Source: Crossiella sp. CA-258035 | GTDB lineage: Bacteria > Actinomycetota > Actinomycetes > Mycobacteriales > Pseudonocardiaceae | Direction of reading: 5' to 3' | DNA: 64,000 nucleotides | Assembly: GCF_030064675.1 (NCBI RefSeq) | Contig: NZ_CP116413.1 | Coordinates: forward strand, 7,159,501 to 7,223,500 | Shown: positions 17,501 through 25,014 of the stretch, one piece after another | Layout: each line of letters begins with the position of its first letter | Position numbering within the stretch: position 1 is the first letter of the stretch | Notes under the pieces: generated by a model | The model's database searches: none | The model's input: only the letters and a program-made list of their open reading frames with translations | What the model was told of the DNA's origin: nothing | Position numbers and translations under genes: made by a program

Positions 17501-17720
17501 GGCCGCGCTCACCCTGGCCGCCGAGGTCGGTTACGGCGTCCGGCTCGGCCAGGCGCACACCTCGCTCGCCCGGATCCACCTCGACCTCGGCGAGCTGCCG
17601 ACCGCCCGCGCGCACGCCGCCAAAGCCCTTGCCAGCCACCGGAAAACCGGGCACCGCCCCGGCGAGGAGCGCACCGTGGAGGTGCTGGCCCAGATCGCCG
17701 AGGCGGAGCGGGAGAGCTAG
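14595..17720 (+). CDS. AfsR-like regulator: SARP DNA-binding domain, BTAD, NB-ARC ATPase and TPR repeats
   Basis: 1041 residues from ATG 14595, preceded by GAGGGGG. Order: winged-helix OmpR-type DNA-binding domain about residues 4-90 (EFRLLGPVEIVLSG... LHTYVRRLRHLL), bacterial transcriptional activation domain about 95-240 (DAHRFRQLL... EFWHQLMLALYRTQRQAEALETYQ), NB-ARC domain from about 270 with Walker A VSGPPGVGKTALA and VLLDNA, and TPR repeats from about 640 to the end. This is the AfsR class that activates secondary metabolism or morphological genes in actinomycetes. It starts 53 bases after the NOS gene in the same direction. Target genes cannot be told from sequence. Confidence 0.92.
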   Translation: MAGRGVEFRLLGPVEIVLSGRSAPVEAAKHRTLLACLVLRAGQRVEATELVGYLWDDEDRPAHPRGALHTYVRRLRHLLGAGLISTVAGGYRLAAEPEAADAHRFRQLLHTARQTADPAERAAVLHSALALWRGPALADITSAALRRDYGDPLDTERLDALALRFDTELAMGRHESLVPDLWKATAEHPLREEFWHQLMLALYRTQRQAEALETYQRAADVLRQELGVEPSARLRELRQSVLTNDPALAAPAPMTTAVAAWQPVCQLPPDIGDFVGRDRLGHRVAEQLRRGRPVLVSGPPGVGKTALAVRVGHRLRADFPDGQLHVNLHGYATEAALRPTDVLARFLRGLGVPPAQIPLEQEQQAELFRSVLRGRRVLVLLDNASAAEQVLPLLPAEPGCAALITSRNQLPGLGLTVTLDALRHEDALALLTRTLGSAEPEALDELAELCAHLPLALRIAAANLAETTGTCLANRVRQISGGNRLTSLAIDGDPEAAVQQAFGRSYRTLLPEHQRLFRFLGLVPGPDFTAASAAALIGVPERHAASLLEELATANLVQRQEDGRFQLHDLIRLYAEHRCHAEESAESRDAAFQRWFDFYLYGADRATELLYREVSRTRLDDPPPGTGPSGFPDHRAARHWFDLERPNLVAATLRAAEESRDDRAWRLADTLRGYFQHARLLNDWLTTTEAGLRSAIRLEDPIAQACMHHGLGVLHWFLGQQDTSMEHLDLARADLADSPEQVRLANVIANQGINHVDRRDHRQAIRCYRQALEMYVALGDEYRQVPLLSNFGIVLRELGQLDTARNCYLRALEIARRRGLANSEAVLHNNLGFVLWDLGDPEGALARLHEALAVFDRMGGRYGELNTLIGLAAVHTELGALDRAEDLVAEAVTRAESSADHKELAHGHNVFGVVTRERQRFHLAVAHHHQALELSRDTGYAQFETDALLGLADTHHAMGEPRLALDHALAALTLAAEVGYGVRLGQAHTSLARIHLDLGELPTARAHAAKALASHRKTGHRPGEERTVEVLAQIAEAERES

Positions 17721-17730
17721 CGGGAGGAGG

Positions 17731-18387
17731 TCAGCTCGCGGTTTCCAGCTGGGGTTCGGCCTTCGCGGCGGCCTCGGCCTTGGACTTGGCGCGCTTGCGG
17801 AGCACCACGATGGTGATCACGATCGCCAGGACGGCCAGCAGGACCCAGCTGGCGGTGCCCAGCACGCCCTCGACCCGCTTGGCCGCCTCGCCCAGGCCCG
17901 CGCCGATGCCGATGTGCAGCAGGGACCACAGGGTGGCGCCGATGATGCTGGCGGGGAGGAACTTGCGGTAGGCCAGGCCGGAGGTGCCGGCGGCGGCTGG
18001 GGTGAGAGTTCTGACGACGGGGAGGAAGCGGGCGAAGAAGACGGCCCAGGCGCCGCGGCGGCGGATGAGGTCTGTTGCCTTGTCCCAGTTCTCCGCGCCC
18101 ATCTTGGCGACGAGCTTGGTGTTCCTGAGCTTGACGCCGAACTTGCGGCCCAGCAGGTAGCCGACCGAGTCGCCGGCGGCGGCGCAGATGGTCATGACCA
18201 CCCACATGGTGAGGAAGAACGGGACCGTCTTGACCGTGGTCGCGGCGACCAGCAGGCCGGTGTCGCCGGGGACGATGAAGCCCAGGCCGATGGCGCACTC
18301 GCCGAAGGTCAGCAGGCCGGTCGCGATGAGCACGGCTGGCTTGGGCAGGCCGGCGATCGACTCCAGCGCCTCGGTGATGAACCCCAT
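17731..18387 (-). CDS. DedA-family membrane protein
   Basis: 218 residues from ATG 18387. DedA/SNARE-associated family: GECAIGLGFIVPGDTGLL near the N-terminus, AGDSVGYLLGRKFG, and the conserved FARFLPVVRTLTPAAAG with the functional Arg, followed by a terminal helix and a Lys/Ala-rich tail. Members are membrane scramblase/flippase-type proteins, for example for undecaprenyl phosphate or phospholipids. It converges on the AfsR-like gene, leaving 10 bases between them. The exact lipid substrate cannot be assigned. Confidence 0.88.
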   Translation of the reverse strand: MGFITEALESIAGLPKPAVLIATGLLTFGECAIGLGFIVPGDTGLLVAATTVKTVPFFLTMWVVMTICAAAGDSVGYLLGRKFGVKLRNTKLVAKMGAENWDKATDLIRRRGAWAVFFARFLPVVRTLTPAAAGTSGLAYRKFLPASIIGATLWSLLHIGIGAGLGEAAKRVEGVLGTASWVLLAVLAIVITIVVLRKRAKSKAEAAAKAEPQLETAS

Positions 18388-18553
18388 GACTTCGTGTCCC
18401 CCTCGGGTGTTGTGACTGCCGGGCAAGTCTTTCAGAAACGGACAGTTCGGCGTCCCGGACTTCCGGTTATCGGGTCCCTGACTTTCGTCTAGGGGTGGTG
18501 ACCAGGGGTTCGGGGGTTGTCCCCGAGGGGTGTGAACTTGGCTGCCCGACTGG

Positions 18554-18583
18554 TTGACGGGTCTACAAGAAGATCACTAGGCA
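18554..18583 (+). promoter_or_regulatory. Candidate promoter upstream of the SulP/carbonic anhydrase gene
   Basis: TTGACG at 18554-18559 and TAGGCAT from 18578, separated by 18 bases. The predicted start of transcription falls around 18590-18592, coinciding with an ATG at 18591. Confidence 0.5.
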
Positions 18584-18590
18584 TGTGACG

Positions 18591-18722
18591 ATGACCACAG
18601 CGGCGGAAAAGTGCCACGAGTTCGCCGCGGTGGTCATCAGCAGTCGGAGGTCGCGCATGACAGGGACTCGGTGCGCCGAGCCGTTATCCGCGCCTGCCCG
18701 GCCTTGGCGAACCCGCCGCTGA
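18591..18722 (+). CDS. Possible leaderless upstream ORF (43 residues)
   Basis: An ATG at the predicted transcription start opens a 43-codon ORF ending in TGA at 18720-18722, about 140 bases before the SulP gene. It contains two Cys residues and the stretch ISSRRSRMTGTRC. Leaderless short ORFs controlling sulfur and anion transport genes are known in actinobacteria, often with an SRR motif and Cys codons; the resemblance here is partial. It could simply be non-coding. Confidence 0.3.
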   Translation: MTTAAEKCHEFAAVVISSRRSRMTGTRCAEPLSAPARPWRTRR

Positions 18723-18801
18723 TGTTCCCCGGGCGTGCGCGCTGACGCGCCCGCCGTCCCGTCTCCCCTTCACCGCCGGGCCGCCGAGCCCGGGGCTGAC
18801 G

Positions 18802-18827
18802 CGCGTGCCCGCCGACGGCGGCACGCG
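18802..18827 (+). promoter_or_regulatory. GC-rich hairpin in the leader of the SulP gene
   Basis: CGCGTGCC and GGCACGCG pair across a short inner GCCG/CGGC stem, immediately before the GGAGG at 18844-18848. It may be an attenuator or simply a GC-rich stem; no U-tract follows. Confidence 0.35.
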
Positions 18828-18859
18828 AGACCGCACATCCATCGGAGGTTCACCGCGCC

Positions 18860-21175
18860 ATGATCAGCGCACCCCGTCCCCGGCACCGCAGCAGCGAGCA
18901 CACCACCTCCAGCCGGCCACCCGTGCACTCCCCGCCCGGTGTGACCAGCGGAAACCGACTGCTCAGCCTGCTCCGCCACGACCTGCCCGCCTCCCTGGTC
19001 GTGTTGCTCACCGCCGTTCCGCTCTCCCTCGGCATCGCCGCGGCCTCCGGCGCCCCGCTGATGGCAGGCCTGATCGCCGCCGTCGTCGGCGGTGTGGTCG
19101 CCGGGTCGCTCAGCGGGGCCCCGCTCCAGATCAGCGGGGCCGCCACCGGACTGACCGTCATCGTCGCCGGGCTGGTGCACCAGTACGGGTTCGCCGCCAC
19201 CGCCGGGATCACCGTCGCGGCCGGGCTGCTGCAACTGCTGCTGGGCCTGTCCAGGATCGGCCGGGCCGCCCTGTCCCTCTCCCCCGCCGTGGTGCACGGC
19301 CTGCTCGCCGGGATCGGCGTGGTCATCGCGATCAGCCAGCTGCACGTGGTGCTCGGCGGGCAGCCGCAGACCTCGGTGCTGGCCAACCTGCGCGACCTGC
19401 CAGCCCAGCTCGCCGCGCACCACGACTCGGCCTTCCTGATCGGCCTGATCGCCATCGCCGTGCTGCTGCTGTGGCCGCGCCTGCCCAGGGTGCGCCGGGT
19501 GCCGGCGGCGCTGGTCGCGGTCGCGGTGGCCACCGCGGTGGCCTGGATCTTCCGCCTCGACCTGCCCAGGGTGGACCTGCCCGAGCAGCCGCTGGCCGCC
19601 TTCACCCTGCCCGTGCTGCCCGAGGGCACGCCCAGCGGGATCGCGCTGTCCGTGCTGCTGGTCGCCGCGGTGGCCAGCGTGGAGTCGCTGCTGTCCGCGG
19701 TCGCGGTGGACCGGCTGCACACCGGCCCGCGCGCCGACCTGGACCGCGAGCTGGTCGCCCAGGGCGTGGCCAACATGGCCTCCGGCGCGCTCGGCGGGCT
19801 GCCCATCGCCGGCGGCATCGTGCGCTCCTCCACCAACGTCGCCGCCGGGGCCCGCAGCCGCGCCTCGACCATCCTGCACGGGCTGTGGGTGGCCGCCTTC
19901 GTGCTGGTCCTGGCCGGTCTGCTGGAGCGCATCCCGCTGGCCGCGCTGGCCGCGGTGCTGGTGGTCTCCGGCGTGCAGCTGGTCCGGCTGAGCCACCTGC
20001 GCGAGCTGTGGCGGCACCGCGAGTTCCCGGTGTACGCGGTCACCTTCGCCGGGGTGGTCTTCCTGGACCTGGTCCAGGGCGTCACCCTGGGCATCCTGCT
20101 GGCCCTCGCGCTGGCCCTCTACCGGCTGACGCACGCCACGATCCGGGTGAACCCGCCTGCCGAGGGTGAGGACACCTGGTCGGTGAGCGTGCGCGGCGCG
20201 CTGGTCTTCCTCGGCGTGGCCCGGCTGACCGGCGAGCTGCACCGCGTGCCGGAGGGGGCGAAGGTGCTGCTCACCCTGCACGTGGACTACCTGGACCACG
20301 CCGCCTACGAGGCCATCCACGGCTGGTGCCGCACGCACGAGCGGCTCGGCGGCACGGTGACCGTCAGCGAGGACCACGGCGACACCTGGTTCCACCGCGA
20401 CCGGCACAGCCGCGCCGAGCAGCGCCGCTCGCTGCCCGGACCGCTGCTGCGCTGGTTCGCGCCCTGGTCGGTGTGGCAGCACCGGGACGGCGACTCGGCG
20501 GCCGCGGCGCTGATCCCCCGGCCGCGTGCGGCCTCCGGCGCGCTGGATGACTCGATGCTGCTGGGCGTGCACGAGTTCGAGCGCAGCTGCGCGCCGCTGG
20601 CCCGGCCGTTCTTCGCCGAGCTGGCCAACGGGCAGAGCCCCCGGCAACTCTTCGTGACCTGCGCGGACTCCAGGGTGGTGCCCAACCTGATCACCACCAG
20701 CGGACCGGGTGACCTGTTCACCCTGCGCAACATCGGCAACCTGGTGCCCCGGCAGGACGAGGGACCGGCGGACGCCTCGGTGGGCGCCACCGTGGAGTAC
20801 GCGGTGGACGTGCTGAAGGTGGCGGCCATCGTGGTCTGCGGGCACTCCGACTGCGGCGCGATGAAGGCCGGTCTCTCCGGCGCGGCCCGCACCGGGTCCC
20901 GGCTGGCGGAGTGGCTGCGGCACATCCAGCCCAGCCTGATCCGCTTCCACGCCGTCGAGCAGGACATGGGGCTGGCCGCGCACGACCGGCTCAGCGTGGC
21001 CAACGTGGTGCAGCAGCTGGACAACCTGATGACCTTCCCGGTGGTCAGGGAGGCGGTGCTGGCCGGGCGGCTCAACCTCATCGGCATGTTCTTCGACATC
21101 GCCGGCCCGCGGATGTACCTGGTGGACCAGCAGACCGGCAGGCTGGCCCCGGTCACCTCCGGCGCGACCACCTGA
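18860..21175 (+). CDS. SulP-family bicarbonate/sulfate transporter fused to beta-carbonic anhydrase
   Basis: 771 residues. Residues about 35-420 form a SulP (SLC26) transporter: LPASLVVLLTAVPLSLGIAAASGAPLMAGLIAA, LSPAVVHGLLAGIGVVIAISQ, and the ANMASGALGGLPIAGGIVRSSTNVAAGARSR motif. A small STAS-like linker follows (about 430-500). The C-terminal about 210 residues are a beta-carbonic anhydrase with zinc ligands in TCADSR (Cys) and CGHSDCG (His and Cys) and the Asp-Arg pair next to the first Cys. Linking CO2 hydration to anion transport points to bicarbonate as substrate, which is an inference from the fusion. Confidence 0.93.
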   Translation: MISAPRPRHRSSEHTTSSRPPVHSPPGVTSGNRLLSLLRHDLPASLVVLLTAVPLSLGIAAASGAPLMAGLIAAVVGGVVAGSLSGAPLQISGAATGLTVIVAGLVHQYGFAATAGITVAAGLLQLLLGLSRIGRAALSLSPAVVHGLLAGIGVVIAISQLHVVLGGQPQTSVLANLRDLPAQLAAHHDSAFLIGLIAIAVLLLWPRLPRVRRVPAALVAVAVATAVAWIFRLDLPRVDLPEQPLAAFTLPVLPEGTPSGIALSVLLVAAVASVESLLSAVAVDRLHTGPRADLDRELVAQGVANMASGALGGLPIAGGIVRSSTNVAAGARSRASTILHGLWVAAFVLVLAGLLERIPLAALAAVLVVSGVQLVRLSHLRELWRHREFPVYAVTFAGVVFLDLVQGVTLGILLALALALYRLTHATIRVNPPAEGEDTWSVSVRGALVFLGVARLTGELHRVPEGAKVLLTLHVDYLDHAAYEAIHGWCRTHERLGGTVTVSEDHGDTWFHRDRHSRAEQRRSLPGPLLRWFAPWSVWQHRDGDSAAAALIPRPRAASGALDDSMLLGVHEFERSCAPLARPFFAELANGQSPRQLFVTCADSRVVPNLITTSGPGDLFTLRNIGNLVPRQDEGPADASVGATVEYAVDVLKVAAIVVCGHSDCGAMKAGLSGAARTGSRLAEWLRHIQPSLIRFHAVEQDMGLAAHDRLSVANVVQQLDNLMTFPVVREAVLAGRLNLIGMFFDIAGPRMYLVDQQTGRLAPVTSGATT

Positions 21176-21446
21176 CCCCCGGCTGATCGCGGAGGGTGAC
21201 GTGACTCGCGAAATCCGCGCCCACGGCGCCCTCCGCAGGTCAGCGCGGGGTTCACGCCCCAGACACGCAGGGTCACCGCTCTCGGGTGGTTGTCTCGGGC
21301 CGGGCGCGTCTCTACGGTGGGGGTGGTTACGGCCGAATGGCCGTGTCGGCGCGCGGGCCCAGCCCGGTCGCCGGGTTCCGCACTACAACGCCTTGCCGAT
21401 GCGACTCGACGCAGAGATTCACGCGAGTAGGGCAGGAGGAGGCGCC

Positions 21447-21830
21447 GTGACCGAGCACATCCAGCAGGCTCACCCCATCGACCTGCCAGGGGACGAGGTG
21501 GCCGACACCACCGCCTCGCACCGGCCGGGCGGCATCGTGGTGATCACCGTGGTCGGCGAGCTGGACATGTCCTCCACCCCGGCCTTCCAGGAACTGCTCG
21601 GCGCCGAGGTGGACGAGAGCTGCCGCAGGCTGGTGGTGGACCTCACCGGGGTCAGCTTCCTCGGCTCAAGCGGGCTGGCCGCGCTGGTGGAGGCCCGCCA
21701 GGTGGTGCAGCGGCAGGACGCCGAGCTGCGCCTGGTCTGCGCCACCCACGCGGTGACCCGCCCGCTGCACGCCACCGGCCTCGGCGAGGTCTTCGACATC
21801 CACCAGACCCTCGACGGCGCGCTGTCCTGA
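21447..21830 (+). CDS. STAS-domain anti-sigma factor antagonist (RsbV/SpoIIAA-like)
   Basis: 127 residues from GTG 21447, chosen because AGGAGGAGG precedes it closely. STAS fold with VGELDMSSTPAFQELL and the phosphorylation segment LTGVSFLGSSGLAALVEA, whose Ser is the expected target of an RsbW-type kinase. It probably competes with a sigma factor for an anti-sigma kinase. The RsbW-like gene at 23.1 kb is a plausible partner. The 271-base upstream gap shows no other gene. Confidence 0.88.
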   Translation: MTEHIQQAHPIDLPGDEVADTTASHRPGGIVVITVVGELDMSSTPAFQELLGAEVDESCRRLVVDLTGVSFLGSSGLAALVEARQVVQRQDAELRLVCATHAVTRPLHATGLGEVFDIHQTLDGALS

Positions 21831-22889
21831 TCAGCGGCCCCGCCGCTGCGCTGGCACCACGTCGCCGGCCACCACCCGCTCGTAGACCCGGTCGGTGTCG
21901 GCGACCACCCGGTCCCAGGAGTAGCGGGCGCTGACCCGGTCCCGCCCGGCCACCCCGCAGGACTCGATCATCGCCGGGTCGGCCAGGAAACCGCGCAGCG
22001 CCTTGGCCAGTCCGCGCGGGTCCTCGGGGCGCACGTGCAGCCCGGTGACGCCGTGCACCACGGTGTCGGCCAGCTCGCCCTCGCCGGTGGCGATCACCGC
22101 GGTGCCGCAGGCCATCGCGGCCAGCGGCAGGGATCCGCAGGAACCGTTGCGGGGCAAGCACATCAGCGCGTCCGCCGAGCGCAGCAGCGGGGGCAGCGCG
22201 CGGGCGGTGACCATGCCCAGCAGGTGCACCCGGTCGGCCACGCCCCTGGCCTGCGCCAGCTGCTTGATCCTGCGCAGCTCGTCGCCGTCCACTGTGGACC
22301 TGCTGTTGGGGGTGGCCAGCACCAGCTCGGTGTCCGGCACCGCGGGCAGCACCTCGATGATCCGGTCGAAACCGTGGCCGGGCACCACCGCGCCCAGGCC
22401 CAGCAGCCGGTGCCGGGCCCCCCGGGTGGCCACCTCGCCCTCGGGGTGGAAGCGGTTCAGGTCGATGCCGCAGGGCACCACGCTGATCCGGCCGCGCGGC
22501 ACGCCCATGCGCACCAGGCGGTCCCGTTCGTCGTTGTCCCCGGCCAGCACCAGCTGGGCTTTGCGGCCCAGCATGCGTTCGATCGTGTGCCGGTCGCTCT
22601 GCCCGGCGCCGAGGCCGTGGTAGGTCTGCACCAGCGGGGCGCCCGCGTTGGCGGCGGCCATCAGCGCGGCAAGTCCGGCGGTCCAGCAGTGCGCGTGCAC
22701 CAGGTCCGGCGGCCGCTGCCGGAACCGCCGGGCGAGGAATTCGGTGAACTCCCCCATGGGTAGCGACTCCTTGTCCGACCGGGTGTACACGGTCACCCGG
22801 TGGCCCGCGCCGGTCAGCCCGGCGGCCAGTCTGGTCACCTGTGGGTCCTGGTCGGAGACGGTCGGGTCGGACACCATCGCGATCCTCAT
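21831..22889 (-). CDS. GT4-like glycosyltransferase with a disrupted EX7E motif
   Basis: 352 residues, excellent ribosome site (GGAGGAGGTG). N-terminal GT-B domain MRIAMVSDP... DLVHAHCWTAGLAAL, then ISVVPCGIDLNRF and a C-terminal nucleotide-sugar-binding domain. In retaining GT4 enzymes the donor site reads E-x7-E followed by AMACG; here the segment is RNGSCGSLPLAAMACGT, so both glutamates are missing. The protein may therefore be altered in activity or donor binding. Stop codon abuts the STAS gene stop with no gap. It lies opposite the sigma-factor operon, with no polysaccharide genes nearby. Confidence 0.85.
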   Translation of the reverse strand: MRIAMVSDPTVSDQDPQVTRLAAGLTGAGHRVTVYTRSDKESLPMGEFTEFLARRFRQRPPDLVHAHCWTAGLAALMAAANAGAPLVQTYHGLGAGQSDRHTIERMLGRKAQLVLAGDNDERDRLVRMGVPRGRISVVPCGIDLNRFHPEGEVATRGARHRLLGLGAVVPGHGFDRIIEVLPAVPDTELVLATPNSRSTVDGDELRRIKQLAQARGVADRVHLLGMVTARALPPLLRSADALMCLPRNGSCGSLPLAAMACGTAVIATGEGELADTVVHGVTGLHVRPEDPRGLAKALRGFLADPAMIESCGVAGRDRVSARYSWDRVVADTDRVYERVVAGDVVPAQRRGR

Positions 22890-22965
22890 CGGAGCACCTC
22901 CTCCCTGGGGGTTCTCCGAACCGCCGAAGCGCTAAACCGGGTGGCCCGGCGCCCCGTCGTCCGAG

Positions 22966-22991
22966 GGTTGGCCGCCGAATCGCCGGGGTAT
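22966..22991 (+). promoter_or_regulatory. SigB/SigF-type promoter upstream of rsbW-sigma operon
   Basis: GGTT at 22966-22969 and GGGTAT at 22986-22991 with a 16-base spacer match the stress-sigma consensus (GTTT, 15-16 bases, GGGTAT). It lies about 95 bases before the anti-sigma start, which implies autoregulation of the operon by its own sigma factor. Confidence 0.6.
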
Positions 22992-23085
22992 GTCCATCTT
23001 TGTCCGGCCAGCTGAGGTGATGATGTCCAGGTGTCGTAGCGTGATCGCGCCAGCACACCGCAATTTCCGAGATGTCGAGGTGACC

Positions 23086-23511
23086 GTGTCGCAGCCCGAT
23101 TCGACTTCCGAACCGGCCATTCCCCCGGTGGAGGTGCGCATCGCCGCCACCGCACTGCAGATCTCCTCGGTGCGCGCGGTCGCCGCGGACCTCGCCATGC
23201 GCGAGGACTTCGACCTGGACGCGATCGCCGACCTCAAGCTGGCCGTGGACGAGGTGTGCTCGACCCTGGTCCGGCTGGCCGCGCCGGGAGTCGTGCTCAG
23301 CTGTGAGTTCCGGCCGGCCGCCGGGGAGATCACGGTGCGCGCGGGCGTGCTGTCGGCCGGCGACGCGCTGCCCCGCAAGGACTCCTTCGGCTGGCAGGTG
23401 CTCACCACCCTCACCGACTCGGTGCAGGCCACCGTGGAACCGGCTCAGGACGGTTTCCACCTGGTCCGCATCGAGCTGGCGAAGAGGAGCAACTCGGTGG
23501 TGGGCGGGTGA
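23086..23511 (+). CDS. RsbW-like anti-sigma factor
   Basis: 141 residues from GTG 23086, with GAGG 5 bases before it. GHKL-type ATPase fold of the RsbW/UsfX family: DLKLAVDEVCSTLVRLAAPG is the counterpart of the N-box. The usual N-box Asn is absent (the region reads DEVCST), a pattern I recall from other actinobacterial members. Its last bases overlap the sigma gene start (GTGA), so the two are translated together. It likely binds and inhibits the sigma factor; kinase activity towards the STAS protein is possible but doubtful. Confidence 0.87.
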   Translation: MSQPDSTSEPAIPPVEVRIAATALQISSVRAVAADLAMREDFDLDAIADLKLAVDEVCSTLVRLAAPGVVLSCEFRPAAGEITVRAGVLSAGDALPRKDSFGWQVLTTLTDSVQATVEPAQDGFHLVRIELAKRSNSVVGG

Positions 23512-24314
23512 CCCAGGCCGACCACACGGCCGAGCCGCAGTCCAGCGACTCCGGCCGATACGACCACCTGAAGCCGCTGTTCAGCGAGTTCGCCGCGCTG
23601 GCAGCGGATGACCCTCGCCGGTCCCAGCTGCGCGACGCGCTGGTCACCGGGCACCTGCCGGTGGCCAAGCACATCGCGCGCCGGTTCAGCCAGCGCGGCG
23701 AGCCGCAGGAGGACCTGATCCAGGTCGCCACGCTCGGCCTGATCAACGCGGTGGACCGGTTCGACCCGGAGCGCGGCGTGGACTTCCTGTCCTTCGCAGT
23801 GCCCACCGTGATGGGCGAGGTGCGCAGGCACTTCCGGGACGCCAGCTGGGCGGTCCGGGTGCCCAGGCGGCTCAAGGAGCTGCACCTGTCGATCAGCGCG
23901 GCCACCAGCGAGCTGTCCCAGCGGCTCGGTCGCGCGCCGACGCCCAGCGAGATCGCCACCCACCTCCAGCTCACCCGCGAGGAGGTCTACGAGGGCCTGG
24001 AGGCCACCAACGCCTACCGCAGCGCCTCCCTGGACGACCTGCTCATCGCCGATGACGACTCGGTCTCCCTGGGCGACGCGCTCGGCGAGGAGGACTCCGG
24101 GCTGGCCGAGGTGGAGTACCGCGAGTCGCTGCAACCGCTGCTGGCCCAGCTGCCGGAGCGGGAGCGGACCATCGTGGTGCTGCGGTTCTTCGGCAACATG
24201 ACGCAGACCCAGATCGCGGACCGGGTCGGCATCTCGCAGATGCACGTCTCCCGGCTGCTCGGCCGCACGCTGGCCACGCTGCGGGAGAAGCTGATGGACG
24301 AGGAGTCCGGCTAG
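23508..24314 (+). CDS. SigB/SigF/SigG-family RNA polymerase sigma factor
   Basis: 268 residues, GTG start overlapping the RsbW gene by four bases. Region 2 is KHIARRFSQRGEPQEDLIQVATLGLINAVDRFDPERGVDFLSFAVPTVMGEVRRHFRD; region 3 QRLGRAPTPSEIATHL; region 4 PERERTIVVLRFFGNMTQTQIADRVGISQMHVSRLL. This is the stress or developmental sigma family typical of actinomycetes. Control is by partner switching with the anti-sigma gene upstream and perhaps the STAS protein at 21.4 kb. Its stop codon overlaps that of the convergent methyltransferase gene. Confidence 0.93.
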   Translation: MTQADHTAEPQSSDSGRYDHLKPLFSEFAALAADDPRRSQLRDALVTGHLPVAKHIARRFSQRGEPQEDLIQVATLGLINAVDRFDPERGVDFLSFAVPTVMGEVRRHFRDASWAVRVPRRLKELHLSISAATSELSQRLGRAPTPSEIATHLQLTREEVYEGLEATNAYRSASLDDLLIADDDSVSLGDALGEEDSGLAEVEYRESLQPLLAQLPERERTIVVLRFFGNMTQTQIADRVGISQMHVSRLLGRTLATLREKLMDEESG

Positions 24315-24985
24315 CGGGCCAAGATCAGCGCGCCTCGTTTGGTGACCGTCAGCGGGACCTCCACCCAGCGCGCGCTGATCTCGGCCTCGGCCGGGGGCAT
24401 CAGCCTGGCCACCAGGTAGTTCCGGACCGCGGGCGGGTCGGGCAGGTGGACCATGGGCGCGTCCCACGGCCGCACCTCGACCCGGTCGAACACCGCGCGC
24501 ACCAGGCCGGGCGCGTCCTCGGCGTCGAAGGCGGTGCGCGGCGGCTTCCACACCGGGGCCAGCTCGGGCGAGTCGCTGTGCGCGATGGTGGCGGCCAGGA
24601 AGAGGCCGCCCTCGGCCAGCACCCGGCGGGCCTCGCGCAGCGCGGGGCGCGGATCGGTGAGGTGGCAGAAGGAGTTGGCGGCCACCACCACGTCGAAGGC
24701 GCCGTCGGCGAAGGGCAGCGCGGTCGCGCAGGCGCGCACGGCGGGGCCGGGGTGGGCGCGCAGCATGGTGGCCGAGCGGTCCAGGCCGACCAGCAGCCGC
24801 GGCCGGTGGCTGCCGGCGGCCACCGCGCGGCTGAGCACGCCCTCGGCGCAGCCCACGTCCAGCACCGCGCCGCCGTCCGGCAGCTCGGCGGCGAGCGCCG
24901 CGTACAGGTCCGGCGCGCCCGGCGAGGCGGTCATGCCGCGCCGGTAGCGGTCCGGGTTGTCGTCGTAGTCGCGCGGGATGGCCAT
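24311..24985 (-). CDS. SAM-dependent methyltransferase (class I)
   Basis: 224 residues from ATG 24985. Methyltransferase motif I AVLDVGCAEGVLSRAVA with motifs LVGLDRSA, DGAFDVVVAANSFCHL and RRVLAEGGLF. It belongs to the Methyltransf_11 type and its substrate is unknown. The C-terminal tail resembles a small beta segment common in actinomycete homologues. The stop codon shares CTAG (24311-24314) with the sigma gene stop. Confidence 0.83.
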   Translation of the reverse strand: MAIPRDYDDNPDRYRRGMTASPGAPDLYAALAAELPDGGAVLDVGCAEGVLSRAVAAGSHRPRLLVGLDRSATMLRAHPGPAVRACATALPFADGAFDVVVAANSFCHLTDPRPALREARRVLAEGGLFLAATIAHSDSPELAPVWKPPRTAFDAEDAPGLVRAVFDRVEVRPWDAPMVHLPDPPAVRNYLVARLMPPAEAEISARWVEVPLTVTKRGALILAR

Positions 24986-25014
24986 GCCTCCGAGTGTGGA
25001 CCTCATTGACGCGG

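Noticed and set aside
18770-20983. A 737-codon minus-strand open frame
   Set aside because: It is antisense to the SulP/carbonic anhydrase gene and rich in Gly/Gln/His/Arg without any domain.
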